NCBI RefSeq assembly: GCF_900167095.1
Contig: NZ_FUXG01000009.1
Span: 4,433-68,432 of the forward strand
Source of the DNA: Oceanospirillum multiglobuliferum
Lineage (GTDB): Bacteria; Pseudomonadota; Gammaproteobacteria; Pseudomonadales; Halomonadaceae
Length of the DNA: 64,000 nucleotides
Reading direction: 5' to 3'
The notes beneath the pieces are model-generated. The model was not told the DNA's origin. It ran no database searches and worked only from the letters and a program-made list of their open reading frames with translations. Shown one piece after another: positions 1-7,119 of this stretch (the first letter of the stretch is position 1; each line of letters begins with the position of its first letter). The translations under genes and the position numbers were made by a program.

Positions 1-312
1 GATCACTTCTTACAGCAGAACCAACCGAGGATGGGGCAGGGTAAGCGCAGCAAAGAAATAAAAAGCAATATCACGGAGAACCAGTTCCGCAGCCGCGATC
101 CCAAGTTCGCTCACCAGAAAGAGAAATACGGCAAACAAATCTACAGCCACCGGATGTCCGTTGTATAACCAGTATTCGGCAACATCGGCACCAACAAAAG
201 ACTGAACCGCTTCAGCCTGAGAAGCAAAACTAAAGTACAGGGGCAATGGCAGCTTTACTGCTTGGTGCACAATGTAGAAAAACTGGCAAAATACGGTCAT
301 CTGAGTCCGTAA
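1..312 (+). pseudogene. IS1182-family transposase, C-terminal remnant with in-frame stop
   Basis: Reading frame 1 from the window edge encodes the conserved C-terminal part of an IS1182-type transposase: a KSNITEN segment, then PVFGNIGTNKRLNRFSLR, then WQLYCLVHNVEKLAKYG, ending at a TAA at 310-312. The frame is broken by TAA at 166-168, exactly where the family has the catalytic-region Glu of the EPVFGNI motif; GAA to TAA is one base change. The rest of the frame is intact, so the copy looks recently killed. The 5' part lies outside the window or is lost. The IS family assignment rests on remembered motifs. Confidence 0.75.
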
Positions 313-510
313 TGCGGAGTCAATGCAGCTTGAACAGGCGCTGAAAGCAGCATGAATCGGGTTTACAGTTAGCTAAAGCCTAAAAAGGCGGAGAGCACAG
401 AGTAAACAAACGGTGACTGATAAAAATCAGCCATCGGAAATAAACAACAGAGGGCGAGTTGTTGGAGGAAAAAGCTGGCTAAAAACAGGTTTTTCTACAG
501 GCTCGTTATG
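313..510 (+). mobile_element. 3' untranslated tail and right end of the IS1182-type element
   Basis: About 200 bases follow the transposase stop. A clearly related, diverged version follows another transposase remnant at 55460-55676 (shared blocks include AAATAAACAACAG, and CTACAGGYTCRTTATGYGC at the far end). The similarity stops at TTATGYGC in both places, which marks the probable right terminus of the element, or an attC core (GTTATGC at 505-511) next to it. An ATG-less reading frame across 413-649 has no recognisable product. Confidence 0.6.
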
Positions 511-805
511 CGCCGAATATTGGGTTCACATCCATGCTCTTATGAAGAATTCGGATCACCCTAATTTGTTGGCTGCCGGTTTGTTGATAAAAGATGACGT
601 GACTCCCTTGGGGAAATTTTCTGTATCCCTCTCGGATTTCATCGCATGATTTACCGATGTCGGGATTTTCCGCTAAAAGCCAAAAGGAATCATCGAATTG
701 CTTTAAATAAACATTTCGCTGCTCTTTTCCCCAGCGTCGTTGAGTGAATAAAGCAATATCCCGTAAATCGGCTTTAGCGGCGACAGTAAGATTAAATGGT
801 TTCAT
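506..805 (-). CDS. parE: ParE/RelE-superfamily toxin
   Basis: A 99-residue protein of the usual ParE length. It starts with the KADLRDIALFTQRRWG helix-hairpin typical of ParE and ends with the beta strands GSHVIFYQQTG and IRVIRILHKSMD; the IRILH[KQ]xMD ending is a hallmark of the family. Members poison DNA gyrase (ParE) or cleave mRNA (RelE); the ParE type is more likely because of its ParD partner. Its start overlaps the antitoxin stop by 4 bases, so the pair is translationally coupled. The stop codon falls inside the GTTATGC sequence that closes the IS tail, so the gene abuts the mobile-element end with no spacer. Confidence 0.88.
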   Translation of the reverse strand: MKPFNLTVAAKADLRDIALFTQRRWGKEQRNVYLKQFDDSFWLLAENPDIGKSCDEIREGYRKFPQGSHVIFYQQTGSQQIRVIRILHKSMDVNPIFGA

Positions 806-1044
806 CGAATGTTTTCACTATCGAGTTCATTGATGAAGCTATCAAGGTCATAATCAGCATCACCACTTTGCTCACCTTCAACAAGTAATTGACGGAGTGA
901 CTGTAGTTTGGTTTCTTGGTTTTCGAGTAGACGTAGCGCAGAGCGAATGACTTCACTTGCTGAGCCGTAACGTCCACTTTGTATTTGGCTTGTAATAAAG
1001 CCATCGAAGTGTTCACCAAGAGTGATACTTGTGTTTTTAGCCAT
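802..1044 (-). CDS. parD: ParD-type antitoxin
   Basis: An 80-residue protein with the ribbon-helix-helix N-terminus of ParD: NTSITLGEHFDGFI (DNA-contacting strand) followed by SGRYGSASEVIRSALRLLE, the family signature. The acidic C-terminal half (about residues 50-80) is the toxin-binding tail. It should bind and neutralise the downstream ParE-type toxin and repress its own promoter together with it. It lies first in the two-gene operon, 4-base overlap with the toxin. Small TA modules of this kind are common cargo of integron cassettes and genomic islands, matching the attC-like sites nearby. Confidence 0.88.
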   Translation of the reverse strand: MAKNTSITLGEHFDGFITSQIQSGRYGSASEVIRSALRLLENQETKLQSLRQLLVEGEQSGDADYDLDSFINELDSENIR

Positions 1045-1068
1045 GAGCTCTTTTCCTTAAATACCAAA

Positions 1069-1090
1069 AAGTACCTAATTATGGTATCAA
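1069..1090 (-). promoter_or_regulatory. Probable ParD operator in the divergent TA promoter region
   Basis: TACCTAATTATGGTA (1072-1086) is an inverted repeat with 4-base arms, 28 bases upstream of the ParD start, and another TACC lies at 1062-1065. Position and spacing fit an autoregulatory RHH operator overlapping the TA promoter. The same 125-base gap also has to carry the promoter of the rightward TA pair. Confidence 0.4.
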
Positions 1091-1169
1091 ATGGCATTTT
1101 GGGCAAGGCGCTTGCTATACTCAAAGCGACAGAATAGTATCACTTTAGTAGTCCTTTGGAGCGGCTTTC

Positions 1170-1427
1170 ATGAAAGTAGAACTAGTGACATCACTCAAAC
1201 GGCAAGCAACCAAGATCCTCGCCGATCTCCACGACACCAAAGAACCCGTGTTAATTACCGAGCATGGTAGGCCATCTGCGTATCTGGTTGATGTTGATGA
1301 TTACGAGTTTATGCAAAATCGTTTGGCCATTCTCGAGGGTATTGCACGAGGTGAACGCGCAATAGCTGAGGGTAAAGTTGTTAGTCATAATGAAGCCAAG
1401 GACAAAATGTCAAAATGGCTGAAGTAA
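1170..1427 (+). CDS. Phd/YefM-family antitoxin
   Basis: An 85-residue protein with the Phd/YefM fold: an N-terminal VTSLKRQATKILADL helix, then EPVLITEHGRPSAYLVDVDDYE, the conserved strand-turn-strand of the family (GxPxAYLV). The C-terminal part is the flexible toxin-binding tail. Likely binds operator DNA and the toxin encoded next. The stop overlaps the toxin start by 13 bases, which argues for coupled translation. The ATG at 1170 has a TTTGGAG ribosome site 12 bases before it. It is transcribed away from ParDE, so the two modules share one intergenic region. Confidence 0.87.
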   Translation: MKVELVTSLKRQATKILADLHDTKEPVLITEHGRPSAYLVDVDDYEFMQNRLAILEGIARGERAIAEGKVVSHNEAKDKMSKWLK

Positions 1428-1738
1428 TTTGGACTGAATCGGCACTATCTGACCTAAATGATGTCGCTGAGTACATCGCGATTGAAAATGTCGTGGCTGC
1501 AAAGCAACTGGTTCAAACGATCTTCTCGAAAGTCGAACGTCTAGAAGTTTTCCCAGAGTCAGGTCGTATTCCGCCAGAATTAGAGCATTTCAGTTATCGT
1601 GAAGTTGTAGCAAATCCATGTCGTGTTTTCTATAAGCAAGACGGTGACAGGGTATTTATTCTGTTTGTTATGCGCGCTGAGAGAGATTTGCGTAAGTTTT
1701 TGTTAAGTAGACAAAAACCTTTGGGAATGAGCGGTTAA
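1415..1738 (+). CDS. ParE/RelE-superfamily toxin (partner of Phd/YefM antitoxin)
   Basis: A 107-residue toxin: IWTESALSDLNDVAEYIA is the N-terminal helical hairpin, followed by FPESGRIPPEL and the strands REVVANPCRVFYKQ and VFILFVMRAERDLRKFL. This combination (RelE-like fold with Phd-type antitoxin) is widespread in chromosomal integron cassettes. The predicted activity is ribosome-dependent mRNA cleavage or gyrase poisoning; sequence alone does not decide. The TAA stop (1736-1738) is embedded in an attC-like inverse core, as expected for a cassette gene. Confidence 0.87.
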   Translation: MAEVIWTESALSDLNDVAEYIAIENVVAAKQLVQTIFSKVERLEVFPESGRIPPELEHFSYREVVANPCRVFYKQDGDRVFILFVMRAERDLRKFLLSRQKPLGMSG

Positions 1739-1772
1739 CAAAGCGTTGAAGAGGGACTTGGCACCCGTGGCA
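1733..1772 (+). repeat. attC-like 5' half site after the toxin gene
   Basis: From the toxin stop the sequence runs GGTTAACAAAGCGTTGAAGA then GGGACTTGG and CCCGTGGC. This closely follows the left part of Vibrio-type attC repeats (TAACAAACGCCTCAAGAGGGACT...GTGGCG, from memory). No matching right core (GTTRRRY) is seen before the next gene, so the site is incomplete. Confidence 0.5.
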
Positions 1773-1848
1773 TTAGCCGACTTCTACCACCCTACTCATC
1801 AGTAAGTGTATACTTAGCCAAGTTTTACTTACATTGAAGAAGCTCACC

Positions 1849-2565
1849 ATGACAGCATTGACAGATAACATGTGGAATATGAAACCAAATATACCGCTGG
1901 CTAAACAACTTGCCAAAAGAGATGTACCAGCTTTGGTTTATGACGCTGTTAACCTCGAAGGTGTTGCAATGACTTTGCCTGAGGTGCAAACGATTCTGGA
2001 TGGGATTACTGTAGGTGGCCATCGAATTAGTGATCAAAATATGGCAATAAACCAAGCTCGAGCATGGGCGCTTATTTTTGGTTTAGTTGATCAAGGTGAG
2101 TTTCAATTTAATAAAGAAACCGCTTTAAAAATTCACAATATAGCTGGCAAAGAAGAAGAAGCGTTAGAGTGGGGTAAGTTTCGCTCTGGTTACGTTTCCA
2201 TTACGGGTTCAGAGCATGAGCCTCCCGCTCCAGATGAGTTGGACGATAAATGGCTTGAAGTTGAGAGTCAGGTTAATAGTGAATCTGATGTGTACGATCA
2301 AGCAATTACTGCATTTTTACAAATGGCACGCGCTCAATTTTTTTGGGATGTTAACAAACGTACCGGTCGGTTCATGATGAACGGTATTTTGTTGGCCAAT
2401 GGTTTTCCTATCATCAATGTGCAAGCCAAACGTCAGCAAGAGTTTAATACACTCATGCTCGATTTTTACTCTTCTAATGACATGACACATATGAATAAGT
2501 TTTTACGAAGCTGTTTGGATGAAAAGATTATTCGTAATTTCAAGCTAGATCTGAAAATCGGCTAA
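1849..2565 (+). CDS. Fic-domain protein with His-to-Gln substitution in the catalytic motif
   Basis: The ATG at 1849 is chosen (GAAGAAG six to twelve bases before it) over an in-frame TTG at 1834; the product is about 238 residues. The Fic core is QFFWDVNKRTGRF (about residues 163-175), aligning with HxFxDGNKRTGR of Fic/Doc AMP- or phospho-transferases; the catalytic His is Gln here while the phosphate-anchoring NKRxxR is intact. LEGVAMTLPEV near residue 36 resembles the (S/T)xxxEG inhibitory helix motif, with Ala at the Ser/Thr position. Either the enzyme is inactive or it works without the usual base. It ends inside an attC-like sequence and has no visible partner antitoxin. Confidence 0.85.
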   Translation: MTALTDNMWNMKPNIPLAKQLAKRDVPALVYDAVNLEGVAMTLPEVQTILDGITVGGHRISDQNMAINQARAWALIFGLVDQGEFQFNKETALKIHNIAGKEEEALEWGKFRSGYVSITGSEHEPPAPDELDDKWLEVESQVNSESDVYDQAITAFLQMARAQFFWDVNKRTGRFMMNGILLANGFPIINVQAKRQQEFNTLMLDFYSSNDMTHMNKFLRSCLDEKIIRNFKLDLKIG

Positions 2566-2577
2566 CAAACGCTTCAA
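2560..2577 (+). repeat. attC-like inverse core after the Fic gene
   Basis: The Fic stop lies within GGCTAACAAACGCTTCAAG, a strong match to the left end of attC recombination sites (CTAACAA-N-TTCAAG). From about 2579 the sequence becomes transposase coding sequence, so the IS fragment has replaced the rest of the site. Confidence 0.5.
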
Positions 2578-2578
2578 G

Positions 2579-2824
2579 CATGCCCTGCATTATCTGATCT
2601 CTGAAAAGTTGAATCTTTCCGCGTTTCATCAGCCTTACAAAAATGATCGAGAAGGCCATCCGGCTTATGATCCGGCTATTCTGCTGAAAATTATCCTATT
2701 TGCTTATTCTAAAGGCATCACCTTCAGCCGTGAGATCCAGTGGTGTTGTGAAACCAACATCATCTTTAAAGTCCTATCCTGCGATACCCGGTTCTATCTG
2801 AAATGCTTAAAAACACAGCGTTGA
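2579..2824 (+). pseudogene. IS1182-family transposase, N-terminal remnant
   Basis: From 2579 the frame encodes HALHYLISEKLNLSAFHQPY, then NDREGHPAYDPAILLKIILF and AYSKGITFSREIQ, which is the N-terminal DUF772-type region of IS1182 transposases (LxxAFxxxYxNDxxGxPAYDPxxLLKxILFAY). Similarity ends near residue DTR at about 2790 and the frame stops at 2822-2824. No upstream initiation region is present. It is in the same orientation as the C-terminal piece at 1-312 but lies downstream of it, so the two pieces come from two copies or a rearrangement, with the TA/Fic genes between them. Confidence 0.75.
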
Positions 2825-3014
2825 GCAACACTGCTATTCAATCCAGTCCAGTTAGTCACCACGCCTGTGCTGCTTGTTTGCAGCAGCTATCAGCGTTCGC
2901 CTGTTGCTAAAACTGGCAGATGAGGCACGAGACGTAGCCACAACAGCTAGCAAGTTAATGATGAAAGGAGTTTTAGCAAAAATTATATTGCCAAAATATT
3001 GCTAATTTTTTGCC

Positions 3015-3060
3015 AAAAAAAACAGCTGCTCAGATAGTGTCTGTAAGCAGCTGTTTTTTA
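3015..3060 (-). terminator. Bidirectional intrinsic terminator downstream of tRNA-Val
   Basis: AAAAAACAGCTGCT and AGCAGCTGTTTTTT form a 14-bp stem around a 15-base loop with A/T tracts on both sides. It lies just past the 3' end of the leftward tRNA gene and closes off the island to its left. Confidence 0.8.
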
Positions 3061-3068
3061 TGATGTTC

Positions 3069-3145
3069 TGGTAGACACGACTGGACTCGAACCAGCGACC
3101 CCTACCATGTCAAGGTAGTGCTCTAACCAACTGAGCTACGCGTCT
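3069..3145 (-). tRNA. tRNA-Val (anticodon GAC)
   Basis: A full cloverleaf is readable on the minus strand: acceptor AGACGCG pairs with CGTGTCT (one G-T), D arm GCTC-AGTTGGTTA-GAGC, anticodon stem CTACC/GGTAG with loop TTGACAT (anticodon GAC), T arm GCTGG-TTCGAGT-CCAGT, discriminator A and an encoded CCA. tRNA genes are common island attachment points, and the IS/TA island begins within about 250 bases; no direct repeat of the tRNA 3' end was seen on the far side in this window. Confidence 0.95.
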
Positions 3146-3206
3146 TCTATGGGTGCGCATTATACGCATAACATGATGTTGTGCAAGAGTTTTTTGTTCA
3201 GTCAGG

Positions 3207-4148
3207 TTAAAACTCTTTCGGTACATGCTCTCGAATTAACTCCCGCAGCCAGCGAATGCCGGGATCATGGTCTTTGCGCGCTTCCCAGATTTGGCAGATG
3301 TTCAAGTCACAAAACTCGATAGGTGGTCGGTAGCTTTTTAGGCTGGTGTTGGGGCTGATAAAGTCAGCAGCGTATTGGTTGATGACGGTGACCATGTTGG
3401 TGCCGCAGAGCAGCGTGGGCAGTGTGGTGACGTAAGGGGTTTTAACGATCACCTTTCGGGTTAAACCTAAAGAGGTGAGCTTTTTATTCACCAATATGGG
3501 TTCATCTTCACGGTGAGATAAAGCCACATGGGGCGGTGTTAAAAATTCATCCAAGCTGAGGTTTTCTTTTTCGCCGTAGTAGTGACGATCTGCGATACAG
3601 ACCAACTGATCGGTGTAAAGGTGTTCGCAATAATCGTTTTGCGGGATGTATTCAAACTGGGTAATGGCAAGGTCTAGGGCTTGCTCTTGTAGTAGCTGAT
3701 AGGCCATCTCTGGCCCTGAGATTTTCGCATACAGAATATTAAAGCTGATGCCGGGGGCAGATTGGTTTACGGCGCGCACCAGATGTGGCACCAGTTCGTG
3801 AATCATAAAATCCATAATGCCGATGCGAAATTCTCGTACGGCTTTTTCAGGCTCGAAGCTGTGGGCGCTGGCAAAGGCTTGATCCAACTGAAACAACCCT
3901 TGTTCTACCAGTTGAAAAATCTGTTTGGCCAATGGCGTAGGGAGCATCCCCTGAGCCGTTTTGGTGAACAGTTCATCATCAAATTGTTGCCGTAGTTTTT
4001 TCAGCGCATGGCTCATGGCGGGTTGGCTAAGGTTGATCTGTTCAGCGGCTTTGGTGAGATGGCGATGCTGGTATAACGCATGAAACACCACCAACAGATT
4101 GAGGTTGATCCGGCTTAAGCGTCGGCTGAGGTGCAACGAGTCTTTCAT
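3207..4148 (-). CDS. LysR-family transcriptional regulator
   Basis: A 313-residue LysR protein. The N-terminal winged helix-turn-helix is seen in LNLLVVFHALYQHRHLTKAA (about residues 16-35) with NLSQPAMSHALKKLRQQFDD as recognition helix; the rest is a periplasmic-binding-protein-like effector domain. It is transcribed divergently from the 2-hydroxyacid dehydrogenase/TRAP-binding-protein genes across a 280-base region containing a dyad at 4266-4282, the classic arrangement for a LysR activator of the adjacent set. The effector is presumably a 2-hydroxyacid such as lactate or a related compound; that is inference from neighbours. The last base of the stop is 61 bases from the tRNA gene. Confidence 0.9.
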   Translation of the reverse strand: MKDSLHLSRRLSRINLNLLVVFHALYQHRHLTKAAEQINLSQPAMSHALKKLRQQFDDELFTKTAQGMLPTPLAKQIFQLVEQGLFQLDQAFASAHSFEPEKAVREFRIGIMDFMIHELVPHLVRAVNQSAPGISFNILYAKISGPEMAYQLLQEQALDLAITQFEYIPQNDYCEHLYTDQLVCIADRHYYGEKENLSLDEFLTPPHVALSHREDEPILVNKKLTSLGLTRKVIVKTPYVTTLPTLLCGTNMVTVINQYAADFISPNTSLKSYRPPIEFCDLNICQIWEARKDHDPGIRWLRELIREHVPKEF

Positions 4149-4265
4149 GCGGCTGCCAATCCTTTCATTATCAGTATTATGAATTATTTGAACGGGCTGA
4201 ATCGCTCGGTTAAGGCTTTGTCTCTTTAAAATAAGAGGTGTGCGGATATTCTATCGAGTTTGTAT

Positions 4266-4282
4266 CATTCATAAAATGAATG
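4266..4282. promoter_or_regulatory. Candidate LysR operator
   Basis: CATTCATAAAATGAATG is a 17-base dyad with 7-base perfect arms and contains the T-N11-A core of LysR sites. It sits between the divergent LysR and dehydrogenase genes, 118 bases upstream of the regulator start. Confidence 0.5.
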
Positions 4283-4429
4283 ACTGGATTCATATAAAGA
4301 ATTTTTTACGCTTTGCCCTTCACTCTATTATCAATGCTCTAAAGTTGTGCGCCATCGCTTGAGTCGGTATTCCAACCGCTGTTGAACCGATGGCCAGCCC
4401 TTTGCACCAACCCATAATGAGTAGTGGTG

Positions 4430-5866
4430 ATGATGAGTGATACTACGCAAAACCCTGTGAAGCCTGCGATAGACTTCGCAGCACAATATGCGGATGCCAA
4501 TACCCGCCAACACTTGATTGAACTGCTACAGCAGTTTGGCTCACGGGTGCAGATCAGCCGTGCAGTGCTTGAGCAACATGGGCAAGGGGAAGACAGTTAT
4601 GGCTGTTATCCACCAGATGCAGTGGTATATCTGCACAGCACGGAAGAGGTTGCGACGGTTATTCAGCTTTGTCACCAATATCGTGTGCCTGTTATTCCTT
4701 ATGGTGCGGGCAGCTCGGTTGAGGGGCAGTTGCTGGCGCTGCATGGAGGAATTTCATTAGATCTGTCGGAAATGAATCAGGTCATTGAGATCAATGCCGA
4801 AGATATGGATTGTCGAGTACAGGCGGGTGTAACCCGTGAAGCGTTAAATCAAGCACTACGCTATGACGGTTTGTTCTTCCCTATTGATCCCGGTGCTAAC
4901 GCCAGTATTGGCGGGATGAGTGCTACCCGCGCGTCGGGCACTAACGCAGTGCGCTATGGCACCATGCGCGAGAATGTGATGGGGCTAACCGTTGTGACAC
5001 CTGACGGCCAGATCATTAAAACCGGAGGCCGCGCCCGTAAAAGCTCCGCAGGTTATGACCTAACCCGTTTATATGTTGGCTCAGAAGGCACGTTGGGGGT
5101 AATCACCGAGATCCAACTGAAGCTACACCCTATTCCTCCGGTGATTAAAGCCGCCACTTGTCAGTTCACTGACCTTGCCAGTGCGGTGAACACGGTGATT
5201 GAGGTGATGCAGTGTGCCATTCCTGTGGCACGTATTGAGCTGTTGAACCACCTTCAAATGAAAGCCTGCATTCAGTATTCCAAGTTAGAAGGACTCGACC
5301 CCAAACCCACTCTGTTTTTTGAGTTCCAAGGCACTGAAACTGCCGTAGCAGAACAGATCGAACTGGTGCAAGCGTTGGCAGAAGAACATGGCGGAGAGCA
5401 CTTCAGTTGGGCTGAAACCGTTGAGGCGCGCAACACGTTGTGGAAAGCCCGACACCAAGCCTATTTTGCAGGTTTGTCACTGCAAACCGGAGCCTCGGTA
5501 TTGACTACAGACGTTTGTGTGCCGATCTCAGCTTTGGCAGAAGCCATTTTATCCGCTGAAGCAGCAGCAGAGGCTTCAGGTCTGATCTGCCCTATTGTCG
5601 GCCATGTCGGCGATGGCAACTTTCATGTACTGATTTTGCAAGACAGCGCTGACCCAGAACAAGTTCGCAAAGCCAAGACTCTCTCTCAAATGATCGTTGA
5701 GAAAGCACTCAGCCTACAAGGTACTTGTACCGGTGAACACGGCATCGGTTTTGGCAAAAAACATTATCTCATTCAAGAGCATGGCGAGAGTGTGGCGCTG
5801 ATGAAGCAACTCAAGCAGGCGCTAGATCCCTTGATGATCATGAACCCCGGTAAAGTTTTTGATTGA
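4430..5866 (+). CDS. FAD-linked 2-hydroxyacid dehydrogenase (D-lactate dehydrogenase/GlcD-like)
   Basis: About 478 residues, the usual length for GlcD/DLD-type flavoproteins. The PCMH FAD-binding domain shows PVIPYGAGSSVEGQ, IDPGANASIGGMSATRASGT and YVGSEGTLGVITE; the C-terminal domain carries VGHVGDGNFHV and TGEHGIGFGKK, the metal/substrate-site motifs. Such enzymes oxidise D-lactate, glycolate or other 2-hydroxyacids to 2-oxoacids and pass electrons to the respiratory chain (cytochrome or quinone). There is no glcE/glcF nearby, so a single-subunit D-lactate-type enzyme is favoured over glycolate oxidase. GTG codons at 4424 and 4427 and ATGs at 4430 and 4433 are all possible starts. It is first in a set with the TRAP binding protein and the FMN enzyme. 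Confidence 0.88.
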   Translation: MMSDTTQNPVKPAIDFAAQYADANTRQHLIELLQQFGSRVQISRAVLEQHGQGEDSYGCYPPDAVVYLHSTEEVATVIQLCHQYRVPVIPYGAGSSVEGQLLALHGGISLDLSEMNQVIEINAEDMDCRVQAGVTREALNQALRYDGLFFPIDPGANASIGGMSATRASGTNAVRYGTMRENVMGLTVVTPDGQIIKTGGRARKSSAGYDLTRLYVGSEGTLGVITEIQLKLHPIPPVIKAATCQFTDLASAVNTVIEVMQCAIPVARIELLNHLQMKACIQYSKLEGLDPKPTLFFEFQGTETAVAEQIELVQALAEEHGGEHFSWAETVEARNTLWKARHQAYFAGLSLQTGASVLTTDVCVPISALAEAILSAEAAAEASGLICPIVGHVGDGNFHVLILQDSADPEQVRKAKTLSQMIVEKALSLQGTCTGEHGIGFGKKHYLIQEHGESVALMKQLKQALDPLMIMNPGKVFD

Positions 5867-5910
5867 TCCACTGATCGACAGGATCAATCCCACACACCCT
5901 TAAGACACAA

Positions 5911-5918
5911 AACAATAA
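5911..5918 (+). promoter_or_regulatory. AAnAAnAA (Hfq/Crc-type) element before dctP
   Basis: AACAATAA in the A/C-rich leader 30 bases before the TRAP binding-protein start, followed by GGAGAG as ribosome site (5938-5943). One of a group of similar elements in this window. Confidence 0.4.
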
Positions 5919-5948
5919 AACATAACGATAAACACTGGAGAGCTTTCG

Positions 5949-7031
5949 ATGACCGTACAGAAGAAATGGATGACTGGATTGGCCTTAGCCCCTTTAAGCT
6001 TGGCGGTAGCATTGGCTGCCAACCCTGCAACCGCGGCAGACAAACTGTTACTGAAAACCCCTACTGCGTTTCCCACCAAACTACCCGCAGTAGGCACGCC
6101 TGTAACTAAGCTGGCTGAGACCTTAGAAAGCACCAGCGGTGGCAGTATTAAAATGAAGGTGTACGAACCGGGTAAACTGATTGCGCCCTCTGAAATCTTG
6201 GATGCGGTTTCCACAGGCAAAGTGAACTCAGGCTTTGCGGCATCTGCCAACTGGCAAGGTAAAATGCCTGCGGCGGCTTTTTTCACGTCGGTGCCTTTTG
6301 GCCCTGAAGCCAGTGAGTTTTTAGCTTGGATGTATTACGGCAATGGCCGCAAGCTGCATCAAGAGATGTATGACAGCGCAGGTTATAACGTTAAAGCGAT
6401 CCCTTGCGGCATGATTCCGCCTGAAACCTCAGGCTGGTTTGCTAAACCAATCGACAAAGTGGAAGACCTGAAGGGCTTGAATATGCGCTTTTATGGTCTA
6501 GGCGCTAACGTGATGGACAAAATGGGCGTAGGCACAGTACAGATTCCACCGGCGGAGATTTTCTCAGCACTGGAGAAAGGGGCGATTGATGCCGCTGAGT
6601 TTTCTCTGCCGCAAGTTGACCAGATGTTGGGCTTTCACAAAATTGTGAAGTACAACTATTTCCCGGGCTGGCATCAGCAAACGTCTATGCAAGAGCTACT
6701 GATCAACAAAGACAGTTGGCACAAGATGAACCCTCAGCAGCAAGCCCTGCTTGAAACCGCCTGTAAAGCCGTAGTAGCAGACACCTTGGCAGAGGGTGAG
6801 GCCAAACAGTTTGAAGTGTTGGCCACTGCACCAGAGCGAGGCATTGAACTGCGTCGTTGGAGTGATGAGATTCTGACCGCTTACGAGCAGGCATGGGATG
6901 AGGTGGTGACAGAGAAAAGTGCTGAAGATCCGTTCTTCAACAAGGTTTGGCAAGATTTGAGCACGTTCCGCAAAGGCTACGACCTGTGGGAACAGAACGC
7001 CTTCCTACCTCGTAAAACCGCACAGAACTAA
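5949..7031 (+). CDS. dctP: TRAP transporter solute-binding protein, DctP family (TakP-like)
   Basis: A 360-residue periplasmic protein with a Sec signal (TGLALAPLSLAVALAANPATAA, cleaved near residue 29). The core GLNMRFYGLGANVMDKMG, PPAEIFSALEKGAIDAAEF and NYFPGWHQQTS is typical of the DctP subgroup that binds 2-oxo- and 2-hydroxyacids with a metal ion (TakP, calcium-lactate binding proteins). A strong GGAGAG ribosome site precedes the ATG. The small and large TRAP membrane subunits (DctQ, DctM) are absent from this window, so it must use components encoded elsewhere or act as a binding protein in sensing. Placement between two lactate-type dehydrogenases points to lactate or a similar acid as ligand. 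Confidence 0.88.
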   Translation: MTVQKKWMTGLALAPLSLAVALAANPATAADKLLLKTPTAFPTKLPAVGTPVTKLAETLESTSGGSIKMKVYEPGKLIAPSEILDAVSTGKVNSGFAASANWQGKMPAAAFFTSVPFGPEASEFLAWMYYGNGRKLHQEMYDSAGYNVKAIPCGMIPPETSGWFAKPIDKVEDLKGLNMRFYGLGANVMDKMGVGTVQIPPAEIFSALEKGAIDAAEFSLPQVDQMLGFHKIVKYNYFPGWHQQTSMQELLINKDSWHKMNPQQQALLETACKAVVADTLAEGEAKQFEVLATAPERGIELRRWSDEILTAYEQAWDEVVTEKSAEDPFFNKVWQDLSTFRKGYDLWEQNAFLPRKTAQN

Positions 7032-7046
7032 ACACCGCTGGCTTAT

Positions 7047-7073
7047 AGGGGCAACCTATATTGGGTTGCCTCT
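7047..7073 (+). other. Intercistronic RNA hairpin after dctP
   Basis: AGGGGCAACC and GGTTGCCTCT form a 10-bp stem with a 7-base loop, without a following U-tract. Position after a binding-protein gene suggests mRNA stabilisation and differential expression rather than full termination. Confidence 0.5.
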
Positions 7074-7119
7074 CTCATCACCTAATCATCACGCATAACC
7101 TGTCTGACTGGGGCTGAAT

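Noticed and set aside
10-300. Minus-strand 96-residue open frame
   Set aside because: It is the complement of the transposase remnant, which carries real family motifs on the plus strand.
413-649. Plus-strand 78-residue open frame from a GTG
   Set aside because: It runs through the IS tail into the antisense of parE; no recognisable product or ribosome site.
792-1124. 110-residue minus-strand frame overlapping parD
   Set aside because: Out of frame with the clear ParD antitoxin and low complexity; a shadow.
3069-3145. tRNA-Val as attachment site of an integrative element
   Set aside because: No duplicated 3' tRNA segment or integrase was found in the window; the adjacent island is explained by IS and attC-like relics.
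4331-4513. Small minus-strand frame in the LysR/dehydrogenase intergenic region
   Set aside because: No ribosome site and overlaps the start of the flavoprotein gene.
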